Shown one piece after another: positions 43,700 through 54,582 of a stretch of DNA of 64,000 nt; positions within the stretch are counted from its first letter, which is position 1, and each line of letters starts with the position of its first letter. The notes below the pieces were generated by a model that was given only the letters and a program-made list of their open reading frames with translations, did no database searches and was not told where the DNA came from. This DNA is from Nothopassalora personata (lineage: Eukaryota; Ascomycota; Dothideomycetes; Mycosphaerellales; Mycosphaerellaceae). Location of the stretch: contig CM066287.1 of assembly GCA_033816765.1 (NCBI GenBank), positions 4,712,001 through 4,776,000 on the forward strand. Reading direction: 5' to 3'. Position numbers and translations under genes: made by a program.

Positions 43700-45850
43700 C
43701 TTTGACGACACAAATGCTCAATGATAGCTGAAGACAGCGTTCTTGATGCGTCGCTGATTCCGTTCTTGTTTCTGGCCAAAAGAATTGATGTTGCTCTGGT
43801 CTCGATGCAAATCAACGAGCTGGCGTCAACGCGACAATGTCCTGCAGAGTGGTCCCTGAAGGGATGTCGGGATGCCAACATAAAAAATCGACGTGTGACA
43901 TCTGCGAGCAGGCCGCCGGGATGCTGTGCTAGCTATATGCAGGATGGTAACTTGCAAAGCAGCAATGGCGAAATAGATTGCGGTATGGATAGTCAAGTCC
44001 CAAAACAGGATCTTTGGGCTGATCTGAAGCGCAGTCGCTGCCTTTAGACGCCATTGCCAACATGAATTGACAGCTCCATGCATGGGGCTGCTCTGCGCAG
44101 TGAGCATAGTATGTCGCAGAGCCTCAAGTCACTCCGTACCTGACCCGTGAGAGCTTGGGCCTGGGTCTGAATGCGCTACCTGCAGCACACCGGTGTGGGC
44201 TGTGCGAATGAACGCCGAAAGGAGCACGTCTCCGCCATCAGCTACCGCGGCCGTTAACGCCATGTTCTTGTGATGCTAGAGTGTTCACAGAGGCGCTGCT
44301 AGTAGGCGACTTTCCAAGTGAGCGGCAATTAACGTTGTGTAGTCAATCTGCGTCCATCCTTGCCGTGGCTGTGATACCATGGTGAGGTGAGCGCCCGAGG
44401 ATTGGGGGCCAGAATCAGACGCCAAGATGTCTATTGCGGTTCCTTTAGCTGGAAGGTATTCTCGTCTAGACCTGCTCGATCGCGTCAGTACACTCTCCAC
44501 TTGCGATCAGCTGTGTGCCGCCTCTATGCCCAAATGCGTGGTTCAAGGATCACAAGCACGAGTTGAAAAGCAAACATTCAAAAGTGGTGGCGCGGAAGCG
44601 GTGATGCTTTATCCGTCAATGCAAAATCGAGGGCATATTCATTGCCTTATTCCAGCACTACGCTGCCTTTTCCGTCATCTGAGGCGGCGCATTACTGCCG
44701 GCATTGCTATACCCGTCGTTGTATGGTCCCTTTGAGGCGCGTGAGGCACACTGTCGAGGTGCAGGGCGCCGACAGAAGACCTTTGACCCCAGCAGGCAGA
44801 CAAAGATCTGCATGCGTAGTGACGCTATATCCTAGTATTTCAAGTGAAACGACACGACTGCGGTAGATTCCACGCCGAATCGAGTGATACAATGCGTCAA
44901 CAGAGGCTTGCCGCTGCGGAACTTTATCTACATGTCAACCACCTTGTCTCACTCACAATGGCTTACGCCGAACAAACCTGTTCGTTGCAGCACGCTGTTC
45001 AGGTACGTGTACTGCGATCAGCGTGGCCCGGCGGGGAAAGCCACGTGCATACCTTGACCTTCTGGGCCCTTATCCGCATCGCTTCATCAATGCTCGTGTG
45101 GGCAGCGCACGATGCGGAATACTGGGGCTCGCTCCAATTCCGTGATAGCGGTGCAAGACCAACAATGACATGATGAAGGTGTCCCTGTAGCAATTCCTCG
45201 ACGTGTGTTGAGCGGACTCTCGCGTTCTTCCCGAATCCCAGATGCAATCGTGACTGCGATGTGATATCCTGCATTTCAGCCACTTTCAATAATAGTCAAG
45301 GGCTCAATGCAAGCCTGCCCAACGTATGGCGCAAGCGAAGAGCCGCGTATGGCCGAGAACAAGCGCGCAGAAGGATACGGACAACAGTTGCCGCACGGGA
45401 CTCTCGCGACGTTCCGACGCCCATCGGTCGCTCCGCAAAGCCAATGTCATATCGTCCATTGTGAATGACGACCGGTCAAGGCCCAGTGTGGAGGTATTGC
45501 TGCCAAAAGGCTGCTTCTGTGGCCGCAAACACGTGTGCAAGCTTCTCGACGCCTCAATTAGGGCATTAGTTGTTGAGGCACAGGGGGCCTAAGCCACGCG
45601 GTGGTTGGATTGCAGCCCATCATCTTTATTAACATATTACACGCCACCTGTGTGAGAATGCTGCAGTGTTATCCGCAATCATTAGCCAATTGAACTGGAT
45701 CGAACGCCGAGGACTTCGTACCTTGTATGTGTTGTGAATCGATGTCAAATGCTTAACGCCGCTAACCTCGAATATGTTGTTAGCGGCAGATGATCTACCG
45801 AGTAGAGTTTACCAGTGCTGCAGCATTGCTATTGACTGCATCGGTTGAAT
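43700..45850. other. Intergenic region, no gene seen
   Basis: About 2.15 kb. Only short frames on both strands without family resemblance. Base composition is close to genic. Contains the promoter of the C2H2 gene on its left side. No tRNA, repeat or transposon fragment was recognised. Confidence 0.4.
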
Positions 45851-46774
45851 TCATTTCTTCCCCTTCCTCTTCTTGAACACGACAGCAGGTGTCGACGGTT
45901 CGGTAGACGACTGTTCGGGTAGTCCTTCGCCAGTCGCTTCGACATCCGGAATAGCGTGCAGCGATTTCGTGGCATCGTTGCCATCTTCCTTCTTGACATC
46001 TTCTCCAGACTCCTCCTTGGTTGAGTCTTTTGACCGGTCTGGTTTCCGCTTCACGCTGCTCAAGAGTGCATCCAAGTCGCCGGCATCGTCGACATTTGAC
46101 AGACTGCCAGGATACTTCTTGAGATTGCTACCCCATGCCTTCTTCTTCGGTGCAGCTACCTCGTCCCGGATATCGTCGTCCTCGTCATCGACCTTGCGCT
46201 TGTACACGCCCTTGGCGAGTGTCTCGACGTTCTCTTCGGTCTTGACTTTGGATTTCGCCTTGAGGTCGTCACTCTGATCTCCTTGCTTGGCTTCCGCGAG
46301 GATCTCTGCTAGCGAGCGATTGACACTTACAGAGCCTCCCTCTGCAGGCTCTACCGACCGTGCGTTGACAACTTGGTAATTGCCGACTCCTGTGACTTCC
46401 CTCTTCAACTCGTCTGGTAGTTCCACGCCCATCGCGGCTAGTTGTTCCGCATGCGCTTTCCTTTGCGCAGCAGAACTCATCGCTGGTGCAGCCGTCCGAG
46501 GTTTGGCGGCTGATGCGGCGATGGCTGCCGTAGTCTTGGCATCGCCCGGTTTGCCTCCAAACATGCCGTTCAGCCTGGCGACTTCATCTTTAGCCCTCTG
46601 CTTCTCCCGCGTCTCCAGCTCCTTGGTCTTGTGCAGTTCTCGCAGACTCCGTTGGATGTTGTTCTGATGCTTTGCGCTGGCCTCGTGGTTCTTCCGCTCG
46701 ATGCTGGTGTCGCGCACGTACTGGCTGCAGAATTTGCACCAGTACGAGGGCGTCGATTTCCAGTACTCTGACAT
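45851..46774 (-). CDS. U1-type C2H2 zinc-finger protein, WBP4/FBP21-like splicing factor homologue
   Basis: Single exon, 307 residues from the ATG at 46,774. The N terminus MSEYWKSTPSYWCKFCSQYV leads into a matrin/U1-like zinc finger: CKFC followed by NHEASAKHQNN. A coiled-coil helical run (LHKTKELETREKQRAKDEVA) follows. The rest is charged, with KKKAWGSNLKKYPG and a basic C terminus ending VFKKRKGKK. Human WBP4/FBP21 begins almost the same way and binds the spliceosome, but the WW domains of the animal protein are not visible here. The role in pre-mRNA splicing is by homology. It is divergent from HIR1 across about 300 bp. Confidence 0.85.
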   Translation of the reverse strand: MSEYWKSTPSYWCKFCSQYVRDTSIERKNHEASAKHQNNIQRSLRELHKTKELETREKQRAKDEVARLNGMFGGKPGDAKTTAAIAASAAKPRTAAPAMSSAAQRKAHAEQLAAMGVELPDELKREVTGVGNYQVVNARSVEPAEGGSVSVNRSLAEILAEAKQGDQSDDLKAKSKVKTEENVETLAKGVYKRKVDDEDDDIRDEVAAPKKKAWGSNLKKYPGSLSNVDDAGDLDALLSSVKRKPDRSKDSTKEESGEDVKKEDGNDATKSLHAIPDVEATGEGLPEQSSTEPSTPAVVFKKRKGKK

Positions 46775-47080
46775 GTTGGGCGGTTGATGTTGAGGTGGGA
46801 ATGCTGTTGATGCGAAAGTTGTAGAACCAGCGGCCGTAGCGGGCGCGGCCTAATGTCTCACTAAATGAGAGTCAAATATTGACGGCAGCTAGCTGGACGA
46901 TACTGGATTTCGAAGTCTGAACACTGGAGAAACACGAAGCTGTCGCGTGGCTGGAAGCATCGCGTACTTGTACTTCACCACCAATGCCGAACACACGGCC
47001 AAGCCAGCACCTAGCATCACATCACCACATCGATAGTTACTCCATCTCTACCGGACGATGCAGCACGTGTAGCGGCGACG
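46775..47080. promoter_or_regulatory. Divergent promoter region between the WBP4-like gene and HIR1
   Basis: 306 bp separates the two start codons, so the two nuclear-protein genes share an upstream region. No specific factor site is claimed. Confidence 0.4.
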
Positions 47081-50000
47081 ATGCGCTTCACCAAGCCGAG
47101 CTGGCTGATCCACGGCGGAGAGAAGAAAGACCACGAGGTGTACAGCTGCCACGTCTCGCCCGATGGTTCTCGTCTGGCAACAGCAGCAGGCGATGGCCAT
47201 GTGCGCATCTGGTCCACCGAGGCCATCTTGAACGCCGCAAATCCCGCCTACACCAAGCCAAAGCAGCTCGCAGCGCTGTCCTACCACTCAGGCACCGTCC
47301 ACTCGGTGCGCTTCAGCCCAAACGGCAAGTACCTGGCTTCCGGCGCCGACGACAAGATCGTATGCGTCTACACACTCGATCCCGGTCCACCGGCGCACGC
47401 AACTTTTGGTAGCAACGAGACGCCACCGGTCGAGAACTGGAGGATCTTCAGGCGGTTGATTGGACACGACAACGACGTGCAAGATCTGGGCTGGAGCTGC
47501 GACAGCTCGATCCTGGTGTCGGTCGGGCTGGACAGCAAGGTGGTCGTCTGGTCAGGGAGCACATTCGAGAAGCTGAAGACGCTGGCGCAGCACCAGTCGC
47601 ATGTCAAAGGAATCACTTTTGATCCAGCCAACAAATACTTCGCGACAGCTTCCGATGACAGGAGTATCAAGATCTACCGGTTTACCTCGCCCCCTCCGAA
47701 TGCCACAGCCTACGACCAGACGAGCAACTTCACTCTGGAAACGACTGTGACAGCTCCATTCAGCACCTCTCCATTGACTACCTACTTTCGAAGATGCTCG
47801 TGGAGTCCAGAAGGTGCGCACATTGCTGCCGCTAATGCCGTGAATGGGCCGGTCAGCTCTGTCGCCATCGTTAATAGAGGCAGCTGGGACAGCGAGATCA
47901 ATCTGATCGGCCACGAAGGTCCGGTCGAGGTCTGCGCTTTCTCACCCCGTCTGTTCTGCAGAGAGCCTCCACCACCGGTCCAAGATCCGAAGAACTATGT
48001 ATCGCCAGGGGCAGTGACCGTCGTGGCTTGTGCTGGTCAGGACAAAACACTTAGCGTATGGAACACAAGCTTTCCACGACCTTTTGTCACCACCAGCGAG
48101 CTCAGCGCAAAGGCCATCAGCGATTTGGCTTGGACTCCTGATGGAGAGACATTGTTCCTCACCTCCCTGGATGGCACTATCGCAGCGCTCGTTTTCGAAA
48201 AAGGTGAACTTGGGTACCCTGCGCCTCACAACGAATACGACAAAGCCCTTGCCAAATACGGAGCTGGACGTAAGGTCGGTCTAGTCGAAAGTGCCGATGC
48301 TCTACGCCTGGAAGAGGGAAGCAAAGCAGATGAGCTGAAGGTTGTCGAAGGCCGCATGGGCGAGCTTATGGGAGATGGGCATGCACCAGTGGGCACGTTG
48401 GTCAACGGTGGTGCTTCAACGAAAGACAATGCCGATGCTCACATGGCGAATGGCGTTGACCCTGAGCCTGTTCCTGTTCCAGCAGCGCCCAAAGACCCTC
48501 AAGTCGAACGAGTAGACAAACTGAAACAGAGAGTGACCATCACGAAAGACGGCAAGAAGCGAGTGGCACCTTTGCTGCTATCGACTTCCAATCAAGGCGA
48601 GGCCAACCTCCCGAAGCCCCAATTACAGGCCGCGGTAAGGCAAGGCGGGAGTGCTTCGGACGAGCCAGCCAAGATCCTTGATTTGAGCAAGCCGTACGAT
48701 GGACTACCAAAAGGTGGTCTAGCTAGCTTGTTGTTTGGCAACAAGCGAAAGTACGCAGAAATTGCAGACGCAGACGGTGATAGCAGAGGAGGGGAGAAAC
48801 GAGCGCAGGCGATCCAACAAGCTGGCGCTACACCCATCGTCCATAACACAGAGAATGGGCTTGTGCCAGCGAGCTCAGCGACAGCGACAGCTCGGCCGGT
48901 CGACGTTCCAGACGCCCTACGGCCGGCTCTGGTGAATCCGAGCTTGACGACGAGCCAGACTCGACTTGCCGTTCCGACGATACGAACAATCATACAGCGG
49001 CCACTGGAGAACAACAGACCTGCGGGAAAGGCTACTGATGCAATGGCAGTAGACGGCCAAGAGGGCGACTCACGCATCATTTTCGAAGTGCGAAATGCCT
49101 CAGGACCTTCTCGTACTGGCCGCGCACAGGATAAAGACCCGACGCGAATTACGCTCACGAAGCAAGGTCAGATTCTTTGGCAGGACTTTTTGCCCCGTGC
49201 GGTCTTGCTCGTGACAGGCAACAGAAACTTCTGGGTAGCCGGCTGCGAAGACGGAACGATTCATGTCTGGACTCCAGCTGGCCGTCGGCTTATGAGCGCT
49301 GTTGTTCTCGAAGCACAGCCTGTCATACTCGACTGTAGAGGTTGGTGGCTCATGGCACTCACCGCAGTTGGCACATGCTATGTGTGGGATCTGAAGACTA
49401 TGGCAGCACCACATCCTCCAGTGCACTTGGCTCCAGTATTGGACATGGCTGCACAGGCACAACAAGGACATCTCACTGCCGGTCCCAGTCTGATGTTCGC
49501 ACGCCTGAACTCGCAAGGGCGCATTATCCTAGGCATGAGCAACGGCGATGGGTTTGCTTATAATCCATCCATGTATTCCTGGCAGCGCTTGAGCGAGTCA
49601 TGGTGGTCTGTTGGCTCGCAGTACTGGAACACGGCCGACAGTTCTGTGACCGCGGTTGCCAGCTCTTCCAAATCAAACACCGCTGGCCAGCAGTCATCTT
49701 TGCTGGACGAGATAAACCCCGAGAACATCTCAGCGGGGATCATCCCACTGCTAGAGCGGAACACTACTGCTCACGCCCTCATGAAAGGACGAGCATACTT
49801 CCTTCAGCGGCTTGTCAAGCAGCTCCTGTCTGCAGAAGGCTTCGAAGGCTTCGAGTCAGCGGTGTCAATCGCACATCTCGAGAACCGCATCGCTGCTTCT
49901 CAAACGCTGGGTGCCAAGGATGAGTTCCGCTTCTACCTCGTCATGTATGCAAAGCGCATCGGTGCCGAGGGCCTGCATTTGAAGGTCAAGGAGCTTCTTC

Positions 50001-50212
50001 AGGGACTGATGGGCAGACTATTCGAAGATGAGAACGCAGATGCGGGCTTTGAATGGGGCGACACCAACGACATTGTTGGCTGGGATCGACGAGCTCTACT
50101 GCAAGAGGTTGTGACGATACTGGGCAAGCATAGAGACTTGCAGCGTATCTTAGGACCCTTTGATGCGTACCTGAAAGTCCTGGGAGATGCGCAGGAGAAT
50201 CCAGGCGATTAG
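47081..50212 (+). CDS. HIR1: Histone chaperone / transcription regulator Hir1 (HIRA)
   Basis: Single exon, 1043 residues. The N-terminal seven-bladed WD40 propeller covers roughly residues 1-390 (HEVYSCHVSPDGSRLATAAG, LIGHDNDVQDLGWSCDSSIL, HQSHVKGITFDPANKYFATA). A linker contains VERVDKLKQRVTITKDGKKR, which resembles the B-domain that binds Asf1. The C-terminal HIRA domain starts near residue 700 (WVAGCEDGTIHVWTPAGRRL) and includes LDEINPENISAGIIPLLERN. HIR complexes deposit H3-H4 independently of replication and repress histone genes. The stop is a TAG at 50,210-50,212, and the same frame then stays open for 109 more codons to 50,539 with an acidic, Pro-rich, then basic composition. Confidence 0.94.
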   Translation: MRFTKPSWLIHGGEKKDHEVYSCHVSPDGSRLATAAGDGHVRIWSTEAILNAANPAYTKPKQLAALSYHSGTVHSVRFSPNGKYLASGADDKIVCVYTLDPGPPAHATFGSNETPPVENWRIFRRLIGHDNDVQDLGWSCDSSILVSVGLDSKVVVWSGSTFEKLKTLAQHQSHVKGITFDPANKYFATASDDRSIKIYRFTSPPPNATAYDQTSNFTLETTVTAPFSTSPLTTYFRRCSWSPEGAHIAAANAVNGPVSSVAIVNRGSWDSEINLIGHEGPVEVCAFSPRLFCREPPPPVQDPKNYVSPGAVTVVACAGQDKTLSVWNTSFPRPFVTTSELSAKAISDLAWTPDGETLFLTSLDGTIAALVFEKGELGYPAPHNEYDKALAKYGAGRKVGLVESADALRLEEGSKADELKVVEGRMGELMGDGHAPVGTLVNGGASTKDNADAHMANGVDPEPVPVPAAPKDPQVERVDKLKQRVTITKDGKKRVAPLLLSTSNQGEANLPKPQLQAAVRQGGSASDEPAKILDLSKPYDGLPKGGLASLLFGNKRKYAEIADADGDSRGGEKRAQAIQQAGATPIVHNTENGLVPASSATATARPVDVPDALRPALVNPSLTTSQTRLAVPTIRTIIQRPLENNRPAGKATDAMAVDGQEGDSRIIFEVRNASGPSRTGRAQDKDPTRITLTKQGQILWQDFLPRAVLLVTGNRNFWVAGCEDGTIHVWTPAGRRLMSAVVLEAQPVILDCRGWWLMALTAVGTCYVWDLKTMAAPHPPVHLAPVLDMAAQAQQGHLTAGPSLMFARLNSQGRIILGMSNGDGFAYNPSMYSWQRLSESWWSVGSQYWNTADSSVTAVASSSKSNTAGQQSSLLDEINPENISAGIIPLLERNTTAHALMKGRAYFLQRLVKQLLSAEGFEGFESAVSIAHLENRIAASQTLGAKDEFRFYLVMYAKRIGAEGLHLKVKELLQGLMGRLFEDENADAGFEWGDTNDIVGWDRRALLQEVVTILGKHRDLQRILGPFDAYLKVLGDAQENPGD

Positions 50213-51653
50213 GATGGTCAGGACGCACCACCGATGGATGCTGACGCGCCTGCGACTGCTTCACCTTGTGAGTCTCAGAGACCCATGGAGCAACCAGAAG
50301 ATCCATGCGATGAGGACGGTCAGAACGTGCCGCAATCAGGAATTGAATCCGTTGCGAACACTCCGCCTCTGGAGACCCGAAGAGGGACTCGCTCGAAAGG
50401 CGTTGGCAAGAGGCGAGCCAAGTCTTCGAGGCCTACATTGACTGAGATGAAACGGGAGGCAAACGACCTGCGGCATGTCCCAGTTTCTGGCACGTCCTTC
50501 TACGAAACTGTCATTTTCAAGAAGCGGCTCAGATCCTAACAGCAGAAGTCGTAGCGGAATATTGGCCAAAATGAGGCGCATGAGACCGAGAAGTGTAGTG
50601 ATGACTGAGGTGCCTTACTTGTCGGCATAGCCCATTTCATTGTGCTTGAAGCGTACGGCTGGCGAGGCGCTAGGTTGGCGGAACCTTACTCCAGTGTATC
50701 AGTATGAGCATGTGAGATAACTTGTGACGGCTCTGCCAGCTGATGATTCTAGACAGCTCAGAGAACAACTAGCACTGAGGATTTCTCTCGTGCCTGATGC
50801 TATGTTTTTTTCAGAACACTTGCAATTGATGCATATACTGTCACTCCCTCCACCGATTTGCCACATCCGTTCATCGCAAGCTGCATAGCTAACACTCTCG
50901 GCAGCAGACTTGAACACCAACACAGAAGACGAAATCGTTCCAATTCCAACGTCCAAGCAAAATAAGGACAAGAAAAGGAAGCGGGAGCTCGTTCTTGACT
51001 TTAAACTACCAACATGGTGGCATTGAACGAATGAGCTGACAGGGCAGGAGAATCTCTTGATACATTGGGTGAAGAGAATGGAGGTGCCGCAGAAGCGGGA
51101 CGCGACGCTTGACGGACAGTATCGCGTGAACGAAGCCTCACTGTTGGGCCTCAACGCTTCGGTGCTTCAGCTTCAATGTGACTTGGCCATTCACGCATCC
51201 TGCTGCGGTCTACACTCCAATACAAGGCACAAAGTTCGAGGAGCTGAGGAAGATGCTGGCGGTGGATGAAGAGCTGGAACAACAAGGCGTTAATGAACAG
51301 ACTAAGTCCGGAATTGGACATCTCAGCGACACTAGTGGTCAGCGAAGGATTCTTCACAATCCAGGAGAGAGAGAGAGAGAGGGTTTTGCCGAAGATGGAA
51401 GGGCACTTCGCGGACAGAATCTGGACGTGGGGGAATCGTGGAGTGATCTAGTCTCGATCGTAGCCTATCCAGCACCACGAGGATGGGTTCAGACGGGCGT
51501 CTGTAACATAAACAGCCTTTAGAAGAGTATCTGCCGTTCGACATATATCCGATCCTGTTGCAGAGACCAGGACGCCTTCCTCGCTATAACCAAGCCACGT
51601 CAAGCGTTATGATCATGGCGTCTTCAGGGTATCTTCAACTCAGTGACCACTTT
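50213..51653. other. Intergenic region with an open continuation of the HIR1 frame and a possible coding remnant
   Basis: The first ~330 bp is an open frame in phase with HIR1. Between about 51,130 and 51,522 (+) a frame without ATG reads like coding sequence (GTKFEELRKMLAVDEELEQQ, then GIGHLSDTSGQRRI and GFAEDGRALRGQNLDVGESW), with a GA dinucleotide run inside (about 51,366-51,380). I do not recognise the protein, and no exon with a start codon was found upstream. It may be a spliced small gene or a remnant. Confidence 0.4.
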
Positions 51654-52282
51654 TCAATTCAAGTCCAGCTTCCACAACCCATCTCCAACATAGTGTCCAT
51701 TCTCAATCGCAGGACCCTTCTTCTTCTCCTTCATCTCGGCAGTGCCCATCTTGAGCACACCAACCATGCATGCATTATCCTTGCCCTCCGCATCCACAAC
51801 TACTACCTCACCCTCCTCAATCTCCTTGCCATCGTTCGCCCACTCCTCTGTCTCTTTGCCGCCCGGCAATCTTCCTCCTGGCGATGTCAGACCCGGGGCC
51901 ATGAGCGTAGCACCACTGAGAACGAATCTGATGCCTCCACGGTCTATCCTCACTCGTGTGAAGCACCAGGGATATTTGTGAATGACTCTCAGGTGAGGGA
52001 TGATGGCATCATCCATGTGCTGCCAGAAGAGAGGGTTGCCATTGATGCTGTAGAGCGAGACGCGGTCGGGGAGCTTGACTAGGTCGACTTGCTCCTTCTT
52101 TGGTAAAATGTCATCAATGTAGGGTTCAATGCGTGGGTACGTCTCGAGGACTTTGGCGCGGATTGCTCGCTGGGCGGAGGACTTGACTTTGGACTTGGCG
52201 CCGGCGCTGAAGCTGGGCGGGGAGTGAGTTGACTGGCTAAGGACGTAGGGATACTGGCACGTACTGACTCTTTCTTGAACAT
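51654..52282 (-). CDS. TMA20: Translation machinery-associated protein 20 (MCT-1/Tma20), PUA domain
   Basis: Two exons on the minus strand: 52282-52269 and 52206-51654, giving 188 residues (yeast Tma20 has 181). The 14-nt first exon encodes MFKK plus two bases, and joins to AGAKSKVKSSAQRAIRAK. The 62-nt intron needs a GTCAGT donor, which is unusual but is the only phase-2 site that fits. The body has the MCT-1 N-terminal domain (YIDDILPKKEQVDLVKLPDR, SLYSINGNPLFWQHMDDAI) and the PUA domain (FTRVRIDRGGIRFVLSGATL, MAPGLTSPGGRLP). Tma20 with Tma22 acts like eIF2D in 40S subunit recycling. It is divergent from SGT2. Confidence 0.9.
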
Positions 52283-52590
52283 GTTGCTTGACGATGTGAG
52301 GTGTAGTGTTGAAGAACAGGGTGAAGTCGTAGTTTTGGTGCTGTCATTCGAAAGACCCCACTTCACGTGAAATGCGGGACAATCTCTTGGTAGAGATGGA
52401 GCCAGCGGCCGACGCCGACGCGGCCGAGGTGCGGGTGATGCGCTCGAGAAGCTTCGTCACAGCAGGAACGATTCGGTGTTTGGACACGACAGCAAGAAAC
52501 ATTCTGACAGCAAAATTCGAGCATACACAGCCTGATTCCTGATAACACGCTACAGGTACTGAACCAGATCATCGCACACAGCCAGCCAAT
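52283..52590. promoter_or_regulatory. Divergent promoter region between TMA20 and SGT2
   Basis: 308 bp between the two start codons. Both genes serve protein synthesis and targeting, so co-regulation is possible but not shown. No specific sites are claimed. Confidence 0.4.
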
Positions 52591-53798
52591 ATGGTATGCT
52601 TTGACAGCCATGCGGTAACAGCCATGCGACTAACACGATCTCAGGCTACCGATTCGCGAAAGCGCCTGGCGCTGGCCATTGTCGATTTCCTCCAGACTTC
52701 ACTCAAAGACGGCACACTACAACCGGAAGACGCGGACTCGATTGAGATTGCAACCAACTGTATTGGAGATTGCTTCCACGTTGACCCTAACGATCAGACC
52801 GCCATCAAGGACGCAGTGGGAGGCCAAAACCTGCTGAGCATATTTGGCGTCTACGAGAAGCTCAAGGGCAAAGGCGCACCAACAGCAGCTGCGGAAGGCG
52901 CTTCGGCTGGCGCAGCGGCGAGCTCTACTAAGGATGCGGGCGCTTCAACCAGCGGTGCACCGACTGAGGAGAGCGAGAAGCTGAAGGGTCTCGGCAATGC
53001 TGCTATGCAAAAGAAGGACTACCAGGCTGCAGTGGACAACTACACCAAGGCCCTCGAGATCTGTCCACTCAATGCAATCTACCTGTCCAACCGTGCTGCC
53101 GCCTACAGCGCACTGAACCAGCACGAGTTCGCCAAGAACGACGCCGAGCTTGCAACTGCAACCGATCCAAAGTACACCAAGGCATGGTCGAGATTAGGAC
53201 TGGCGAAGTTTGCGCTCGGCGATGCCAAAGGAGCGATGGAGGCATACAAGCAAGGTATCGATGCAGAGGGTAACGGCGGCAGCGAAGCCATGAAGAAGGG
53301 TTACGAGACTGCCAAGCGCAAGGTCGCAGAAGAGGAAGGCGATGCTGCTGCCCAGGAGACCGACGAGGAGCCAGCGGAGACGTCTCGTGGTGCAGGAGGA
53401 TCCGGTGGTCTGCCAGACCTTGGTGGACTAGCATCGATGCTCGGTGGTGGAGGTGGCGGTGGCATGCCAGATCTGGGTAGCCTGATGCAGAACCCAATGA
53501 TGCGGCAGATGGCACAAAACCTCATGTCCAACCCCGACATGATGAATAACATCATGAACAACCCACGACTGAGAGAAATGGCCGGTCAATTCGGTCGAGG
53601 AGGCGGTGGCGGAGGCGGTGGACTGCCCGACATTTCCCAGATGATGAATGATCCAGCACTCCGGGATCTGTGAGTATCTCTGATCTTCCGTTGAGCCTCG
53701 AAGAGAGCAACAAGCTGACGATTGATTACAGTGCATCGTCGTTCATGGGCGGCGGTGCTGGCCGCGGCGCAGGTGGTAACGCAGGTGGCAACCAATGA
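52591..53798 (+). CDS. SGT2: Small glutamine-rich TPR co-chaperone Sgt2 (SGTA)
   Basis: Three exons: 52591-52593, 52645-53669, 53732-53798, giving 364 residues. The first coding exon is just the ATG. The 51-nt intron starts immediately after it (GTATGC donor, CTAAC branch, CTCAG acceptor) and exon 2 continues ATDSRKRLALAIVDFLQ, the family N terminus. The dimerisation domain is followed by an Ala-rich linker and three TPRs (from ESEKLKGLGNAAMQKKDYQA through YTKAWSRLGLAKFALG). The C-terminal part is Gly/Met/Asn-rich (NLMSNPDMMNNIMNNPRLRE). Sgt2 receives tail-anchored proteins and passes them to Get4-Get5/Get3 with Hsp70. Reading through the first intron would give a plausible but wrong 18-residue longer N terminus. 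Confidence 0.92.
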
Positions 53799-54582
53799 TC
53801 GAGGATATGGCCACTGGATGGAACTCATTCCCGCACGATCGCTGACGACCGGTAGACGAGTCAAAGACTTTTCGAAAAGCGATAGACACATTTGCCATGA
53901 TGTCTGGATGTACGATCGATTTCTCCCGTCGAGTTTCACGCCGCGGCGACCGCGTTTCAGAACGATGAATGCCTGGCGGGAGCCTGAGGAACGTCTGCAT
54001 GCGTGCCGATGAGCTGCATATGAAGTGCTACCAGCTACAGAACACGATGGTGTAGATCCACCCCCCGAGACTCGAGCCTACCTGGCTTGGCGATAGTACC
54101 TCCTAGCTCCATAACCTCGTTCCTCGCTCTTCACAATGTTCTAGGATTTCCTGCTTGTCAAGATATTATCGTGGAGAGCCAATGCCAAGATTGGGTGTGA
54201 CTTCACTTTGCGTAAATGTGAGAGCTTTGGGGAAAGTGGGTCCATCACATGTGAGTGAGATCCCACGCTCAATCTTGAGCGGCCTATGGTCCACACCGCC
54301 TTCCTCACTCCGAAAGTAGCAGAATACGTTGCAGAGCAGCATGCTTCTTCAACCTCGACAATCTCTACCACTTATCCACATCAAGTTCAGAGACAGATAC
54401 CGACATCCTTCCTCCACCTGACCTCCTCTGGTCCCACTACCTCTCCCCTACCAGCACAGCAGGCTCTGGAGCAGTGCTCCTTCATCACTCGCACCACACC
54501 TTCCAATGCCACAGTAGCCCAAGCAGTAGCAGCCTGACGACCATATTCCTCCCCTCTCAACACAACATTGCGGTCGCTCACG
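53799..54582. other. Intergenic region between SGT2 and the F-box gene
   Basis: About 780 bp. It holds the 3' UTR of SGT2 and the promoter of the next gene. Frames present are short and unlike any family. Confidence 0.45.
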
